Shown here in pieces: positions 8,539 to 17,600 of a stretch of 64,000 nucleotides of DNA. Under the pieces are notes generated by a model. The model was not told the origin of the DNA and did no database searches. It was given only the letters and a program-made list of their open reading frames with translations. The translations under genes were made by a program, and so were the position numbers. This DNA comes from Flavobacterium sp. ZT3R18 (GTDB lineage: Bacteria > Bacteroidota > Bacteroidia > Flavobacteriales > Flavobacteriaceae): the NCBI RefSeq assembly GCF_007097385.1, contig NZ_VJZS01000005.1:74705-138704 (forward strand), written 5' to 3'. The first letter of the stretch is position 1, and the number at the start of each line of letters is the position of its first letter.

Positions 8539-9885
8539 ATGACTACATTAAACGAATTGAATGCTATATCGCCAATTGACGGACGTTATAGAAATAAGAC
8601 AATGTCTCTGGCTCCTTTTTTCTCTGAAGAAGCTTTAATCAAATACCGTGTATTAGTTGAAATTGAATATTTCATTACTTTATGTGAAGTTCCTTTGCCG
8701 CAATTAAAAAACGTCAACCCTACTATATTTGATAGTTTACGTGCTATTTATAAAAACTTCTCTACCGAAGATGCCCTTTGGATAAAAGAAACCGAAAAAG
8801 TAACCAACCACGATGTGAAAGCGGTTGAATATTTCATCAAAGACGCTTTTGAAAAACTGGGTTTATCAGAATACAAAGAGTTTATCCATTTTGGATTAAC
8901 TTCTCAAGATATTAATAATACGGCGATTCCTCTTTCGACAAAAGAAGCTTTTGAGAAAGTGTATATGCCATCGTTAATCACTTTAACCTCCAAGTTAAAA
9001 GACCTAAGCCAAGAGTGGAAAGACATTCCGATGCTAGCTCGTACACACGGACAACCTGCCTCTCCTACTCGTTTGGGTAAAGAAATTGGAGTTTTTGTTG
9101 AGCGTCTAGAAGAGCAAATGCGTTTGTTGTTTAACATTCCGTTTGCAGCCAAATTTGGTGGAGCTACCGGAAATTACAATGCGCACCATGTGGCTTACCC
9201 TCAAATTGACTGGAAACAATTTGGAAGTAAATTCGTGGAAGACAACTTGGGATTACACCATTCTTTTCCAACAACACAAATCGAACATTACGATCATTTT
9301 GCCGCATTTTTTGATGCTTTAAAAAGAATAAACAGTATCATTATTGATTTGGATCGTGACATTTGGACGTATGTTTCAATGGAATATTTCAAACAAAAAA
9401 TAAAAGCAGGAGAGATTGGATCATCGGCTATGCCACACAAAGTGAACCCAATTGATTTTGAAAACTCCGAAGGAAACTTAGGAATAGCAAACGCTATTTT
9501 CGAACATCTATCGGCAAAATTACCAGTTTCGAGATTGCAACGTGATTTGACAGACAGTACCGTTTTAAGAAATATTGGTGTACCAATAGGGCACACTTTA
9601 ATTGCTTTTGAAGCTACGTTGAAAGGATTGAACAAATTACTATTGAACGAACCTAAATTTCACGAAGATTTAGAGAAAAACTGGGCTGTTGTAGCCGAGG
9701 CGATTCAAACGATTTTAAGACGTGAAGCCTATCCAAATCCGTATGAAGCCTTGAAAGGTTTGACCAGAACGAATGAAGCGATTGATAAAAAAGCGATTCA
9801 TGATTTTATTGCAACACTCGATGTTTCGGATGAAATTAAAGCTGAATTGATGCAAATTACTCCAAGCAATTTCTTGGGGATTTAA
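8539..9885 (+). CDS. purB: Adenylosuccinate lyase
   Basis: A 448-residue member of the fumarase/aspartase superfamily. It cleaves SAICAR and adenylosuccinate, releasing fumarate, in purine synthesis. The N-terminus (NAISPIDGRYRNKT) is typical of PurB. His170 in ARTHGQPASPT is the conserved catalytic-region histidine, and the flexible signature loop GSSAMPHKVNPIDFEN holds Ser295-Ser296 and Lys301. Start set at 8539 because the conserved N-terminus begins there and the candidate -7 box lies at 8517-8524. Monocistronic, with the next gene 36 bp downstream. Confidence 0.97.
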   Translation: MTTLNELNAISPIDGRYRNKTMSLAPFFSEEALIKYRVLVEIEYFITLCEVPLPQLKNVNPTIFDSLRAIYKNFSTEDALWIKETEKVTNHDVKAVEYFIKDAFEKLGLSEYKEFIHFGLTSQDINNTAIPLSTKEAFEKVYMPSLITLTSKLKDLSQEWKDIPMLARTHGQPASPTRLGKEIGVFVERLEEQMRLLFNIPFAAKFGGATGNYNAHHVAYPQIDWKQFGSKFVEDNLGLHHSFPTTQIEHYDHFAAFFDALKRINSIIIDLDRDIWTYVSMEYFKQKIKAGEIGSSAMPHKVNPIDFENSEGNLGIANAIFEHLSAKLPVSRLQRDLTDSTVLRNIGVPIGHTLIAFEATLKGLNKLLLNEPKFHEDLEKNWAVVAEAIQTILRREAYPNPYEALKGLTRTNEAIDKKAIHDFIATLDVSDEIKAELMQITPSNFLGI

Positions 9886-9921
9886 AAAAAATAAAAACAC
9901 CTACAAAGTACAAAGTCAATT

Positions 9922-10695
9922 ATGAACAGAAAACTATCTACATTCATATTGCTTTGTACTTTTTTTTTATTTTCATGTGAAAAGGATAAGCCTACTATAA
10001 AACCCCAACCCGCACGTCCTAATGCCGGAGTAGTCATCACTTTTGACGACACTAGTGTTTACGAATGGTTTGAAACCGACAAAATATTAAGCAAGTATTC
10101 TTGGAAAGCTACCTTTTGCGTTTCTAAAATAAACACTTTAAACTATTCCGAAATAAATGAACTCTTGAAATTACAGCAGGAAGGACATGAAATTGCAGGA
10201 CATGGTTTTTATCATTTTGATGCTCCTAAATTTGTTGCCAAAAATGGAATTGACAAATACATTGATCAGGAAATAAATCCGATGTTGGATTTGATGCATT
10301 TTTATTCCTTTAAAGTAAACTCGTTCGCCTATCCTTTTGGTTTTAGAAATTCAGAGATTGACGCAGCTCTTTTTAAAAAATTTAAAATCATAAGAGGTAC
10401 CACCTATGGCGCAGAAGATCCTTTTTTTCAAAATTGCTATTTCAATAACTCCAAATTAGTTTTCGCAACAGGTATTGATACGGATCATCCTAATTTTAGT
10501 ATCCCGTATCTTATCAAATTATTGGATTACGCCAAACGAAAGCATAAAATACTGATACTTTTTGGTCATAAACCAGTATATAAAGTAACCGCCAATTACC
10601 AAACCCAAATGGAAACATTAGAACTGATTTGCAATTATGTCAAACAACATAATATGACATTTTACAGTTTATCTGAATTGAGTACTTTAAATTAA
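9922..10695 (+). CDS. Polysaccharide deacetylase (NodB-homology) lipoprotein
   Basis: A 257-residue lipoprotein (FFLFSC, Cys19) with a carbohydrate esterase 4 domain. Visible motifs are TFDD (residues 40-43, the base Asp and metal Asp) and GHEIAGHGFYH with His94 and His98 as metal ligands. FAYPFGFRNSEI is the motif-3 region and a late ILILFGHKPVY carries the last His. It would remove acetyl groups from an exopolysaccharide or peptidoglycan-like glycan outside the inner membrane. The 36-bp spacing from purB suggests possible read-through rather than a functional link. Confidence 0.87.
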   Translation: MNRKLSTFILLCTFFLFSCEKDKPTIKPQPARPNAGVVITFDDTSVYEWFETDKILSKYSWKATFCVSKINTLNYSEINELLKLQQEGHEIAGHGFYHFDAPKFVAKNGIDKYIDQEINPMLDLMHFYSFKVNSFAYPFGFRNSEIDAALFKKFKIIRGTTYGAEDPFFQNCYFNNSKLVFATGIDTDHPNFSIPYLIKLLDYAKRKHKILILFGHKPVYKVTANYQTQMETLELICNYVKQHNMTFYSLSELSTLN

Positions 10696-10995
10696 AATAT
10701 CGTTTCATTTCATTTCAATCCTAAAATGTGTTATTTTTATAAAAACACAATTAATACTGGCAGTTTCAGGGCTAACGCATCATAAAAAGTTAACACTAAT
10801 TACACTAATTAGCACTAATTTTAGTAATTCTAAAAATAAAATTACACTTATTTCATCTACGCTTGGCAGATTCGTGACCCGAGCAAAGCGAACAGACGAA
10901 ATAATATCCCATCCAAATTCGTGCTAATTAGTGTAAAAAAAACTTTAATGCGTTTGCCCTGATAATTTAAAGTCTGCATTGAAAAATAAAAATCT
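10696..10995. repeat. 300-bp gap holding a 195-bp inverted-repeat element (10767-10961)
   Basis: No gene is visible. Outer arms 10767-10780 (CAGGGCTAACGCAT) and 10948-10961 match in 13 of 14 positions in inverted order. Inner arms 10800-10821 and 10915-10936 (TTACACTAATTAGCAC core) match in 21 of 22. The apex (about 10858-10906) is less AT-rich. The AATTAGTGT-type arms resemble other palindromic spacers in this window, so this looks like a dispersed palindromic element, not a terminator. Confidence 0.7.
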
Positions 10996-13227
10996 ATGAG
11001 TGCAATAACTGAGACAACACAACACCTAGAACCTTTAATAACCGACTTAGGATTAATTCTAATGACGGCTGGAATCGCTGTTTTGATTTTCAAGAAGTTA
11101 AAGCAACCGCTAGTTCTGGGCTATTTAATAGCAGGATTTTTGGCTGGAAATCATTTTAATTTTTTTCCGTCTGTAACGGATATGAAAAGCGTTGAAGTTT
11201 GGGCTGAAATTGGGATTATCATTTTACTGTTTAGTTTGGGACTCGAATTCAGTTTCAAAAAATTAATGAAAGTGGGCGGAACTGCATCTGTCACTGCTAT
11301 TACTCAAATTATTACCATGACCATTCTGGGATTTATGGTTGGTCAATGGATGGAATGGTCTAAAATGGACAGTATCTTTCTAGGAGTTATGCTCTCTATT
11401 TCGTCGACAACCATTATTCTGAAAACATTTGATGAATTGGGGGTAAAAGCTCAAAAATTTGTCGGAAACGTTATTGGCTCCCTCATTGTTCAGGATATTA
11501 TTGCCATATTAATGATGGTTTTATTATCGACAGTTGCGGTTAGCGATCAGTTTTCTGGTGGTGTCTTAGTGCAATCGATTTTTAAATTGTTTTTTTTTCT
11601 AGTCCTTTGGTTTTTGGCAGGAATATTTATTATTCCAACCGTTCTAAAAAAAACAAAACACTTACTTTCCGATGAGATGCTGCTCATCATCTCACTCGCC
11701 TTATGTTTGATGATGGTAATGCTGGCTTCAAACGTTGGGTTTTCGCCTGCACTGGGTGCTTTTATCATGGGGTCTATCATTGCCGAAACTACGCAAGCAG
11801 AACATATCGAGCATTTGGTAAAACCCGTTAAAGATTTATTTGGGGCAGTTTTCTTTGTATCGGTAGGAATGTTAATAGATCCGGAAACTTTGTTTGAACA
11901 TGCGATTCCGGTTTTAATTTTATCCTTTGTTACTATTTTTGGACAATCCATAAGCTCTACTACTGGTGCATTACTTTCTGGACAACCCTTGAAAGAATCC
12001 GTACGAACTGGAATGAGTTTGTCTCAAATTGGGGAATTTTCGTTTATCATTGCCACATTAGGCATGACGCTAAATGTCACTAGTTCGTTTCTTTACCCAA
12101 TTGTTGTGGCGGTTTCGGCGGTCACTACGTTTACTACTCCTTTTATGATTAAACTTTCGGCGCCTTTTTCAGAGTATTTATCTAAAAAATTACCCCGAAA
12201 ATGGACCAAACGAATCGAACGCTACAGTGCCAACACACAAGCTATAAAAACCGTTAGCAATTGGCGAACTGTTCTTAACGCCTATTTGACACAAGTAATC
12301 GTGCTATCCGTAATCATTATGGCGGTAATTTTATTATCCTCAACTTATATTTTGCCTATGGTAAAAGAGTATCATTTAGGAAATGCCATGGGAGCTTTGA
12401 TTACGTTGGCTATTTTATCTCCTTTTTTATGGGCGCTCTCGTTACGAAGAGTGGCGGTAAAAGAAGTGGCTATTTTATTGGAAGAACGAAAATCCCGTGG
12501 ACCAATGGCCATGCTGTTTTTATTCCGAATTCTACTCTCTACCTTTTTTATTGGTTTTTTACTGAATATCTTTTTTTCTCCACGCATTGCATTTATCGCA
12601 TTCCTTATTGCTACTGCTCTTTATTTTGTTTTTCAAAAGAAACTCAACGCGCAATACCATAAAATCGAGAATCATTTCTTGGCCAATTTAAACGAAAGAG
12701 AGATCACCAAAGCCAGAAGAAGCCGAAGTGACTTATCGCCTTGGGACGGACATATGGCCTACTTTGAAATTGCAGCAGAATCTAATATTGCCGGAAAAAC
12801 ATTGCGGAAACTACAAATTAGAGAGCAAATGGGAATTAACATTGCTTCCATCAAGCGAGGTGATATCATGATCCACATCCCTATTGCCAACGAACGTCTT
12901 TTCCCGGGAGATGAGATTTGTGTTATTGGTACGGATGCTCAAGTACAGGAATTCAAAAAATATTTAGACCAACACGAAACGGATGTTTCCCCAGAAATTA
13001 CAGAACCTGATATTGTTTTACGCCAGATCGAATTAAAAAATCACACCTTTCTAGGAAAAAGCATCAAAGAATCTAATTTACGCGAAAAGACAAAAGGTTT
13101 GATTGTGGGGATTGAAAAAAGAGGAAAACGCATCTTAAATCCAGAGTCGAATGTTATTTTAGAAAAAGACGATATCCTGTGGATTGTTGGAGATAGAAAA
13201 TTATTAGGGGAATTGGTTCATGATTAA
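10996..13227 (+). CDS. Kef-type CPA2 monovalent cation:proton antiporter with two RCK_C domains
   Basis: A 743-residue inner-membrane protein. Residues about 10-400 form the Na+/H+ exchanger domain of about 12 helices, with the inverted-repeat hallmarks GYLIAGFLAGN, LLFSLGLEFSFKKL and SPALGAFIMGSIIAET. About 430-560 add further hydrophobic helices. Two C-terminal TrkA_C/RCK_C domains follow: about 590-665 (AGKTLRKLQIREQMGINIAS, GDEICVIGT) and about 672-743 (LGKSIKESNLREKTKG, DDILWIVGD). There is no NAD-binding RCK_N domain, unlike KefC. It would exchange K+ or Na+ for protons; ion preference and the ligand of the RCK_C domains are not readable. Monocistronic. Confidence 0.92.
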   Translation: MSAITETTQHLEPLITDLGLILMTAGIAVLIFKKLKQPLVLGYLIAGFLAGNHFNFFPSVTDMKSVEVWAEIGIIILLFSLGLEFSFKKLMKVGGTASVTAITQIITMTILGFMVGQWMEWSKMDSIFLGVMLSISSTTIILKTFDELGVKAQKFVGNVIGSLIVQDIIAILMMVLLSTVAVSDQFSGGVLVQSIFKLFFFLVLWFLAGIFIIPTVLKKTKHLLSDEMLLIISLALCLMMVMLASNVGFSPALGAFIMGSIIAETTQAEHIEHLVKPVKDLFGAVFFVSVGMLIDPETLFEHAIPVLILSFVTIFGQSISSTTGALLSGQPLKESVRTGMSLSQIGEFSFIIATLGMTLNVTSSFLYPIVVAVSAVTTFTTPFMIKLSAPFSEYLSKKLPRKWTKRIERYSANTQAIKTVSNWRTVLNAYLTQVIVLSVIIMAVILLSSTYILPMVKEYHLGNAMGALITLAILSPFLWALSLRRVAVKEVAILLEERKSRGPMAMLFLFRILLSTFFIGFLLNIFFSPRIAFIAFLIATALYFVFQKKLNAQYHKIENHFLANLNEREITKARRSRSDLSPWDGHMAYFEIAAESNIAGKTLRKLQIREQMGINIASIKRGDIMIHIPIANERLFPGDEICVIGTDAQVQEFKKYLDQHETDVSPEITEPDIVLRQIELKNHTFLGKSIKESNLREKTKGLIVGIEKRGKRILNPESNVILEKDDILWIVGDRKLLGELVHD

Positions 13228-13313
13228 AAAAAAGAGCCTCACCCCTCCTGATAATTATCGCGACTCCCAAAGAAGAGGGAGCTAAGAGCGAGGAATTTTG
13301 AATGATTTACTAC

Positions 13314-13350
13314 AAAAAAAGGTGTAAGAAATGAATCTTATACCTTTTTT
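13314..13350. terminator. Bidirectional terminator between antiporter gene and guaB
   Basis: Stem GGTGTAAGA (13321-13329) with TCTTATACC (13336-13344), 6-nt loop, flanked by A7 on the left and T6 on the right. It can therefore serve both converging genes. Confidence 0.85.
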
Positions 13351-13391
13351 ATTTTCTATTTTCTTTTTTCTATTTTCTAAATTCTAATTTT

Positions 13392-14864
13392 TTATCTCGA
13401 ATAATTCGGAGCTTCTTTTGTAATAGTTACATTATGAGGATGACTTTCAGTTATTCCGCTAGAAGTAATACGAACAAAACGTCCAGTCTCTTGCAAAGTA
13501 GGAATGTCTTTAGCACCACAGTAACCCATACCTGCACGAAGACCACCTATGAATTGTTGCATACTTTCGTTCAACTCTCCTTTATACGGTACACGACCCA
13601 CAATTCCTTCTGGAACCAGTTTCTTAACATCATCTTCTACATCTTGGAAATAACGATCTTTTGAACCTCCTTGCATGGCTTCTACAGAACCCATTCCTCT
13701 ATAAGATTTGAATTTTCTTCCTTCAAAAATAATAGTTTCCCCTGGAGATTCCATTGTCCCTGCTAGTAACGAACCTAGCATCACACAATCCGCACCCGCA
13801 GCGATTGCTTTAGGAATATCTCCTGTGTAACGAATTCCACCATCGGCAATTACAGGAACTCCTGTTCCTTTTAACGCAGCAGCTACTTCTAATACCGCCG
13901 AGAATTGTGGAAAACCAACACCCGCCACTACACGAGTGGTACAAATAGAACCAGGCCCTATTCCTACCTTTACACCATCAGCACCATTTTCTACCAAAAC
14001 CAAAGCTGCTTCTGGGGTAACAATATTACCAACAACTACATCTATTTGAGGGAATTTAGTCTTCACTTCTCTCAATACATTAGCTACTCCTTGATGATGA
14101 CCATGGGCAGTATCAATAATAATAGCATCGACACCCGCTTTTACAAGTGCTTCAGCTCGTTCAAGAGCATCACCAGTAACTCCAATGGCTGCAGCTACTC
14201 TCAAACGACCAAATTTATCTTTATTGGCATTTGGTTTTTGAGTCAATTTGGTAATATCTCTAAAAGTGATTAAACCAACTAACTCTTTTTTATCATTTAC
14301 TACAGGTAATTTTTCAATCTTATGTCCTTGTAATACTACCTCAGCTTGTTCTAATGAAGTTCCTTCGGCAACGGTTACTAGATTTTCGCTAGTCATTACC
14401 TCAACAATAGGTCTTGCTCCATTTTTTTCAAAACGTAAATCTCTATTGGTAACAATTCCTTTTAAAATTTTATTCTCATCCACAATCGGAATACCTCCAA
14501 TACCATATTCTCTCATGGCATTTTTAGCATCAGCAACGGTAGCACTCATTAATAAAGTAACAGGATCGATAATCATACCCGATTCCGCACGTTTTACTTT
14601 ACGTACTTTGGCAGCTTGTTGCTCGATTGTCATGTTTTTATGCAAAACACCGATTCCTCCTTCTTGCGCCATAGCTATAGCCATTGCACTTTCGGTTACG
14701 GTATCCATAGCTGCGGATACAATAGGAACATTAAGCGTTATATTTCTTGAAAATTTGGATTGGATACTCACTTCGCGAGGAAGAATATTTGAGTAATTGG
14801 GAACTAATAATACATCATCGTAGGTTAAACCTTCACCGATAATCTTAGAGTTGTGTGCTTTCAT
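13392..14864 (-). CDS. guaB: Inosine-5'-monophosphate dehydrogenase
   Basis: A 490-residue IMPDH that oxidises IMP to XMP with NAD+, the committed step of GMP synthesis. A TIM barrel is interrupted by a CBS-domain pair (about 95-205). The catalytic loop GIGPGSICTTR places the nucleophile at Cys308. GVPVIADGGIRYTGDIPKA, GSLLAGTMESPGE and the flap region near YFQDVEDDVKK are present. Start at 14864 (MKAHNSKIIGEGLTYDDVLL) is chosen because the conserved N-terminus begins there and a -7 box lies at 14891-14898. Monocistronic, convergent with the antiporter gene. Confidence 0.97.
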   Translation of the reverse strand: MKAHNSKIIGEGLTYDDVLLVPNYSNILPREVSIQSKFSRNITLNVPIVSAAMDTVTESAMAIAMAQEGGIGVLHKNMTIEQQAAKVRKVKRAESGMIIDPVTLLMSATVADAKNAMREYGIGGIPIVDENKILKGIVTNRDLRFEKNGARPIVEVMTSENLVTVAEGTSLEQAEVVLQGHKIEKLPVVNDKKELVGLITFRDITKLTQKPNANKDKFGRLRVAAAIGVTGDALERAEALVKAGVDAIIIDTAHGHHQGVANVLREVKTKFPQIDVVVGNIVTPEAALVLVENGADGVKVGIGPGSICTTRVVAGVGFPQFSAVLEVAAALKGTGVPVIADGGIRYTGDIPKAIAAGADCVMLGSLLAGTMESPGETIIFEGRKFKSYRGMGSVEAMQGGSKDRYFQDVEDDVKKLVPEGIVGRVPYKGELNESMQQFIGGLRAGMGYCGAKDIPTLQETGRFVRITSSGITESHPHNVTITKEAPNYSR

Positions 14865-14890
14865 GTTGCAATTTGTAGTTGAATTGCGTG

Positions 14891-14898
14891 CAAATGTA
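14891..14898 (-). promoter_or_regulatory. Candidate -7 box (TACATTTG) for guaB
   Basis: TAnnTTTG match 26 nt upstream of the guaB ATG. No TTG within 17-23 nt upstream, so it is only a half-promoter match. Confidence 0.45.
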
Positions 14899-15025
14899 CA
14901 CAATCTTAAGCAAAAAAGCATCTTACTCCCCGAATTTATTTTTAAATTGCAGTGTAAACTAAACTCTTTTTCAATAGTTTCCTTTATTTTTTCATTAAAA
15001 CTAAAGAAAAAATTCTCTTTTTATT

Positions 15026-17596
15026 ATGACTCCAACAAACCACTCCATAATAGGCCTAACAAATACTGAAGTTGAACAATCCCGAATCCAAAATGGAATC
15101 AATTCAATTGAACATCAAGACAAAAACAATTTACTTTCCTCTATCATTGAAATGGTAAAAGAACCCATGTTTTTGTTGCTGTTAACAGCCACCGCTATTT
15201 ACTTTATAACAGCCGATTATGGTAACGGAATATTTATGGGAGTCGCTATAGTATTAGTCTCCACTATTTCACTTTATCAAGAATCCAAGAGTCGAAATGC
15301 TATTGAAGCACTCCATAAATTATCACAACCCAAAAGCAAAGTCATTCGTAATGGCGAATTGGTAGAAATTCCAAGCGAAGAAATAGTATTGGGCGATTGC
15401 ATTCAAACCGAAGAAGGAACCTTTATTCCTGCTGACGGAATCATTATTCAGTCTAATGATTTTTCGGTAAACGAATCCATAATTACGGGGGAATCCTTGG
15501 CTGTTTTTAAAAATGAAAAATCCGAAAATAATACTATTTTCCAAGGAACCATCGTCGCTTCTGGCTTGGCCATTTGCAAAGTAACTGCTATAGGAAACCA
15601 AACCCAACTGGGAAAAATAGGAAAAAGTTTAGAAAACATTGCCGAAGAAAAAACACCATTACAAATACAGATTGGGAATTTCGTCACTAAAATGTCCATT
15701 ATAGGATTAATTATTTTTGCAATTGTATGGGGAGTAAATTATTACAACTCCAGAATTCTTTTAGACAGTTTGTTAAATGCATTAACTCTGGCGATGAGTA
15801 TTATTCCCGAAGAAATACCAGTAGCTTTTGCCACCTTTATGGCTTTGGGAGCATGGCGATTAATGAAAATAGGAATCATTGTCAAACAAACCAAAACGGT
15901 TGAAACCTTGGGAAGTGCCACCGTAATTTGCACTGACAAAACAGGAACAATTACTGAAAACAGAATGAGTTTGGCACAATGGTATCTTTTAGAAACAGAT
16001 TCTTTCAATGGCAATGGCAATAATTTCAATGGCAATTTCAATGGAAATGGAAATGGCAATGGCAATGGCAATGAAAATAACAACTTATCTTTAAACGAAG
16101 AAGAATTACTGAGCCTTTCTATGTGGGCCAGTGAACCCATTCCTTTTGACGCTATGGAAATTGCTTTGCACGATGCTTACGCAAAAATAGGAATCAAAGA
16201 TGAACGTCCCAATTACAAAATGGTCCATGAATATCCTTTAAGTGGGAAACCACCCATGATGACCCACATTTTTGAAAACAAAAAAGGGGACCGAATCATA
16301 GCCGCCAAAGGAGCTCCCGAAGCCTTAATTGCCTGTTCTCATTTATCCGAAAAACAAACCAATCAAATTCTAAAAGCAATGCAATCGATGGCAGAAAAAG
16401 GGTATCGCGTTTTAGGTGTTGGTGTTACTAATTTCTCAGGCAACAATTATCCAAAAACACAACAAGAATTTTCATTTGATTTTAAAGGACTTGTTGCCTT
16501 TTATGACCCTCCAAAAGCCAATATAAAAGAAGTCTTTGAAACTTTTTACAAAGCGGGAATTCAAGTGAAAATTGTTACTGGAGATAATGCTTTAACAACA
16601 GCAACCATTGCCAATCAAATTGGTTTTAGAAACTCTGGAAAAATCTTAAACGGAGACGAACTTATGACTATGGATGATGCTACTTTGAAAGAGAAAGTTA
16701 TGGAAACCAATATTTTTACCCGAATGTTTCCCGAAGCCAAATTAAAAATCATAAAAGCTTTAAAAGCAAACAACCAAATTGTAGCCATGACTGGCGACGG
16801 GGTAAACGACGGTCCTGCCTTAAAATCGGCTCATATTGGTATTGCGATGGGCAAAAAAGGAACCGAAATAGCCAAACAAGCAGCCAACTTAATTCTTATA
16901 GACGATGATTTTTCAAAAATGACCGAAGCCATAGCAATGGGGCGAAAAATCTACATCAATCTAAAAAAAGCTATTCAATACATCATATCCATTCATATTC
17001 CAATTATTTTGATTGTCTTTATCCCGTTAGTTTTGGGTTGGATCTATCCCAATATTTTTTCACCCGTGCATATCATTTTTCTGGAGATTATTATGGGCCC
17101 CACTTGTTCCATAATTTACGAAAACGAACCTATGGAGAGTTATCTAATGTCGCAAAAACCGCGTCCTTTTACCAATACCTTTTTCAGTCTAAAAGAAATT
17201 ACCATCAGTATTATTCAAGGAATTGCAATTACTGTTGGACTTTTATTTATATACCAATATGGGGTACAAAACACTCTTTCTGAAAATAACACACGAACCA
17301 TGGTTTTCCTAACATTGATAGCGTCCAATGTCTTTCTGACACTTGCTAACCGTTCTTTTTACTATTCGATATTTACCACTTTAAAATATAAAAACAATTT
17401 GGTATTGCTTATTATTGGATTAACGATAGCGGTCACCACTTCTATATTGTTTGTTCCTGTTTTTAGAACGTTCTTTATGTTTGACAACATCACTTTCCCG
17501 AAAATAGTTTTAAGTATCGTAGTTGGTTTTATTTCGGTATTTTGGATAGAAATTTTTAAAATGTTCAGAAGAAGAAAAGAGAAATCAATTTCGTGA
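15026..17596 (+). CDS. Cation-transporting P-type ATPase with Asn-Gly insert
   Basis: An 856-residue P2-type ATPase. The N-terminal cation-ATPase segment is followed by the actuator domain with TGES (154-157) and the M4 motif PEEIP (261-265). The phosphorylation site DKTGT has Asp304, the nucleotide domain has KGAPEAL (428-434), and the hinge is TGDGVND (589-595). Six C-terminal membrane helices follow. It resembles Ca2+/heavy cation pumps, but M6 reads FLEIIMGPTCSIIYENEP in place of the usual N-x-x-TD motif of Ca2+ pumps, so the ion is uncertain. Between the phosphorylation site and the nucleotide domain, residues about 327-353 are an (Asn-Gly)n tract encoded by a hexanucleotide repeat. Confidence 0.92.
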   Translation: MTPTNHSIIGLTNTEVEQSRIQNGINSIEHQDKNNLLSSIIEMVKEPMFLLLLTATAIYFITADYGNGIFMGVAIVLVSTISLYQESKSRNAIEALHKLSQPKSKVIRNGELVEIPSEEIVLGDCIQTEEGTFIPADGIIIQSNDFSVNESIITGESLAVFKNEKSENNTIFQGTIVASGLAICKVTAIGNQTQLGKIGKSLENIAEEKTPLQIQIGNFVTKMSIIGLIIFAIVWGVNYYNSRILLDSLLNALTLAMSIIPEEIPVAFATFMALGAWRLMKIGIIVKQTKTVETLGSATVICTDKTGTITENRMSLAQWYLLETDSFNGNGNNFNGNFNGNGNGNGNGNENNNLSLNEEELLSLSMWASEPIPFDAMEIALHDAYAKIGIKDERPNYKMVHEYPLSGKPPMMTHIFENKKGDRIIAAKGAPEALIACSHLSEKQTNQILKAMQSMAEKGYRVLGVGVTNFSGNNYPKTQQEFSFDFKGLVAFYDPPKANIKEVFETFYKAGIQVKIVTGDNALTTATIANQIGFRNSGKILNGDELMTMDDATLKEKVMETNIFTRMFPEAKLKIIKALKANNQIVAMTGDGVNDGPALKSAHIGIAMGKKGTEIAKQAANLILIDDDFSKMTEAIAMGRKIYINLKKAIQYIISIHIPIILIVFIPLVLGWIYPNIFSPVHIIFLEIIMGPTCSIIYENEPMESYLMSQKPRPFTNTFFSLKEITISIIQGIAITVGLLFIYQYGVQNTLSENNTRTMVFLTLIASNVFLTLANRSFYYSIFTTLKYKNNLVLLIIGLTIAVTTSILFVPVFRTFFMFDNITFPKIVLSIVVGFISVFWIEIFKMFRRRKEKSIS
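16004..16084 (+). repeat. Hexanucleotide microsatellite (AATGGC units) in the P-type ATPase gene
   Basis: About twelve 6-bp units of AATGGC/AATGGA/AATTTC, in frame, coding Asn-Gly or Asn-Phe pairs (residues about 327-353). Copy number changes would add or remove two residues without frameshift. Confidence 0.9.
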
Positions 17597-17600
17597 ATCG

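Noticed and set aside
10696-10995. Leader of the antiporter gene considered as a c-di-AMP riboswitch
   Set aside because: No ydaO-type conserved blocks seen; the structure is a plain inverted repeat.
15742-16140. Minus-strand ORF inside the P-type ATPase gene
   Set aside because: Its Pro/Leu run is the complement of the Asn-Gly repeat; the plus-strand frame carries all ATPase motifs.
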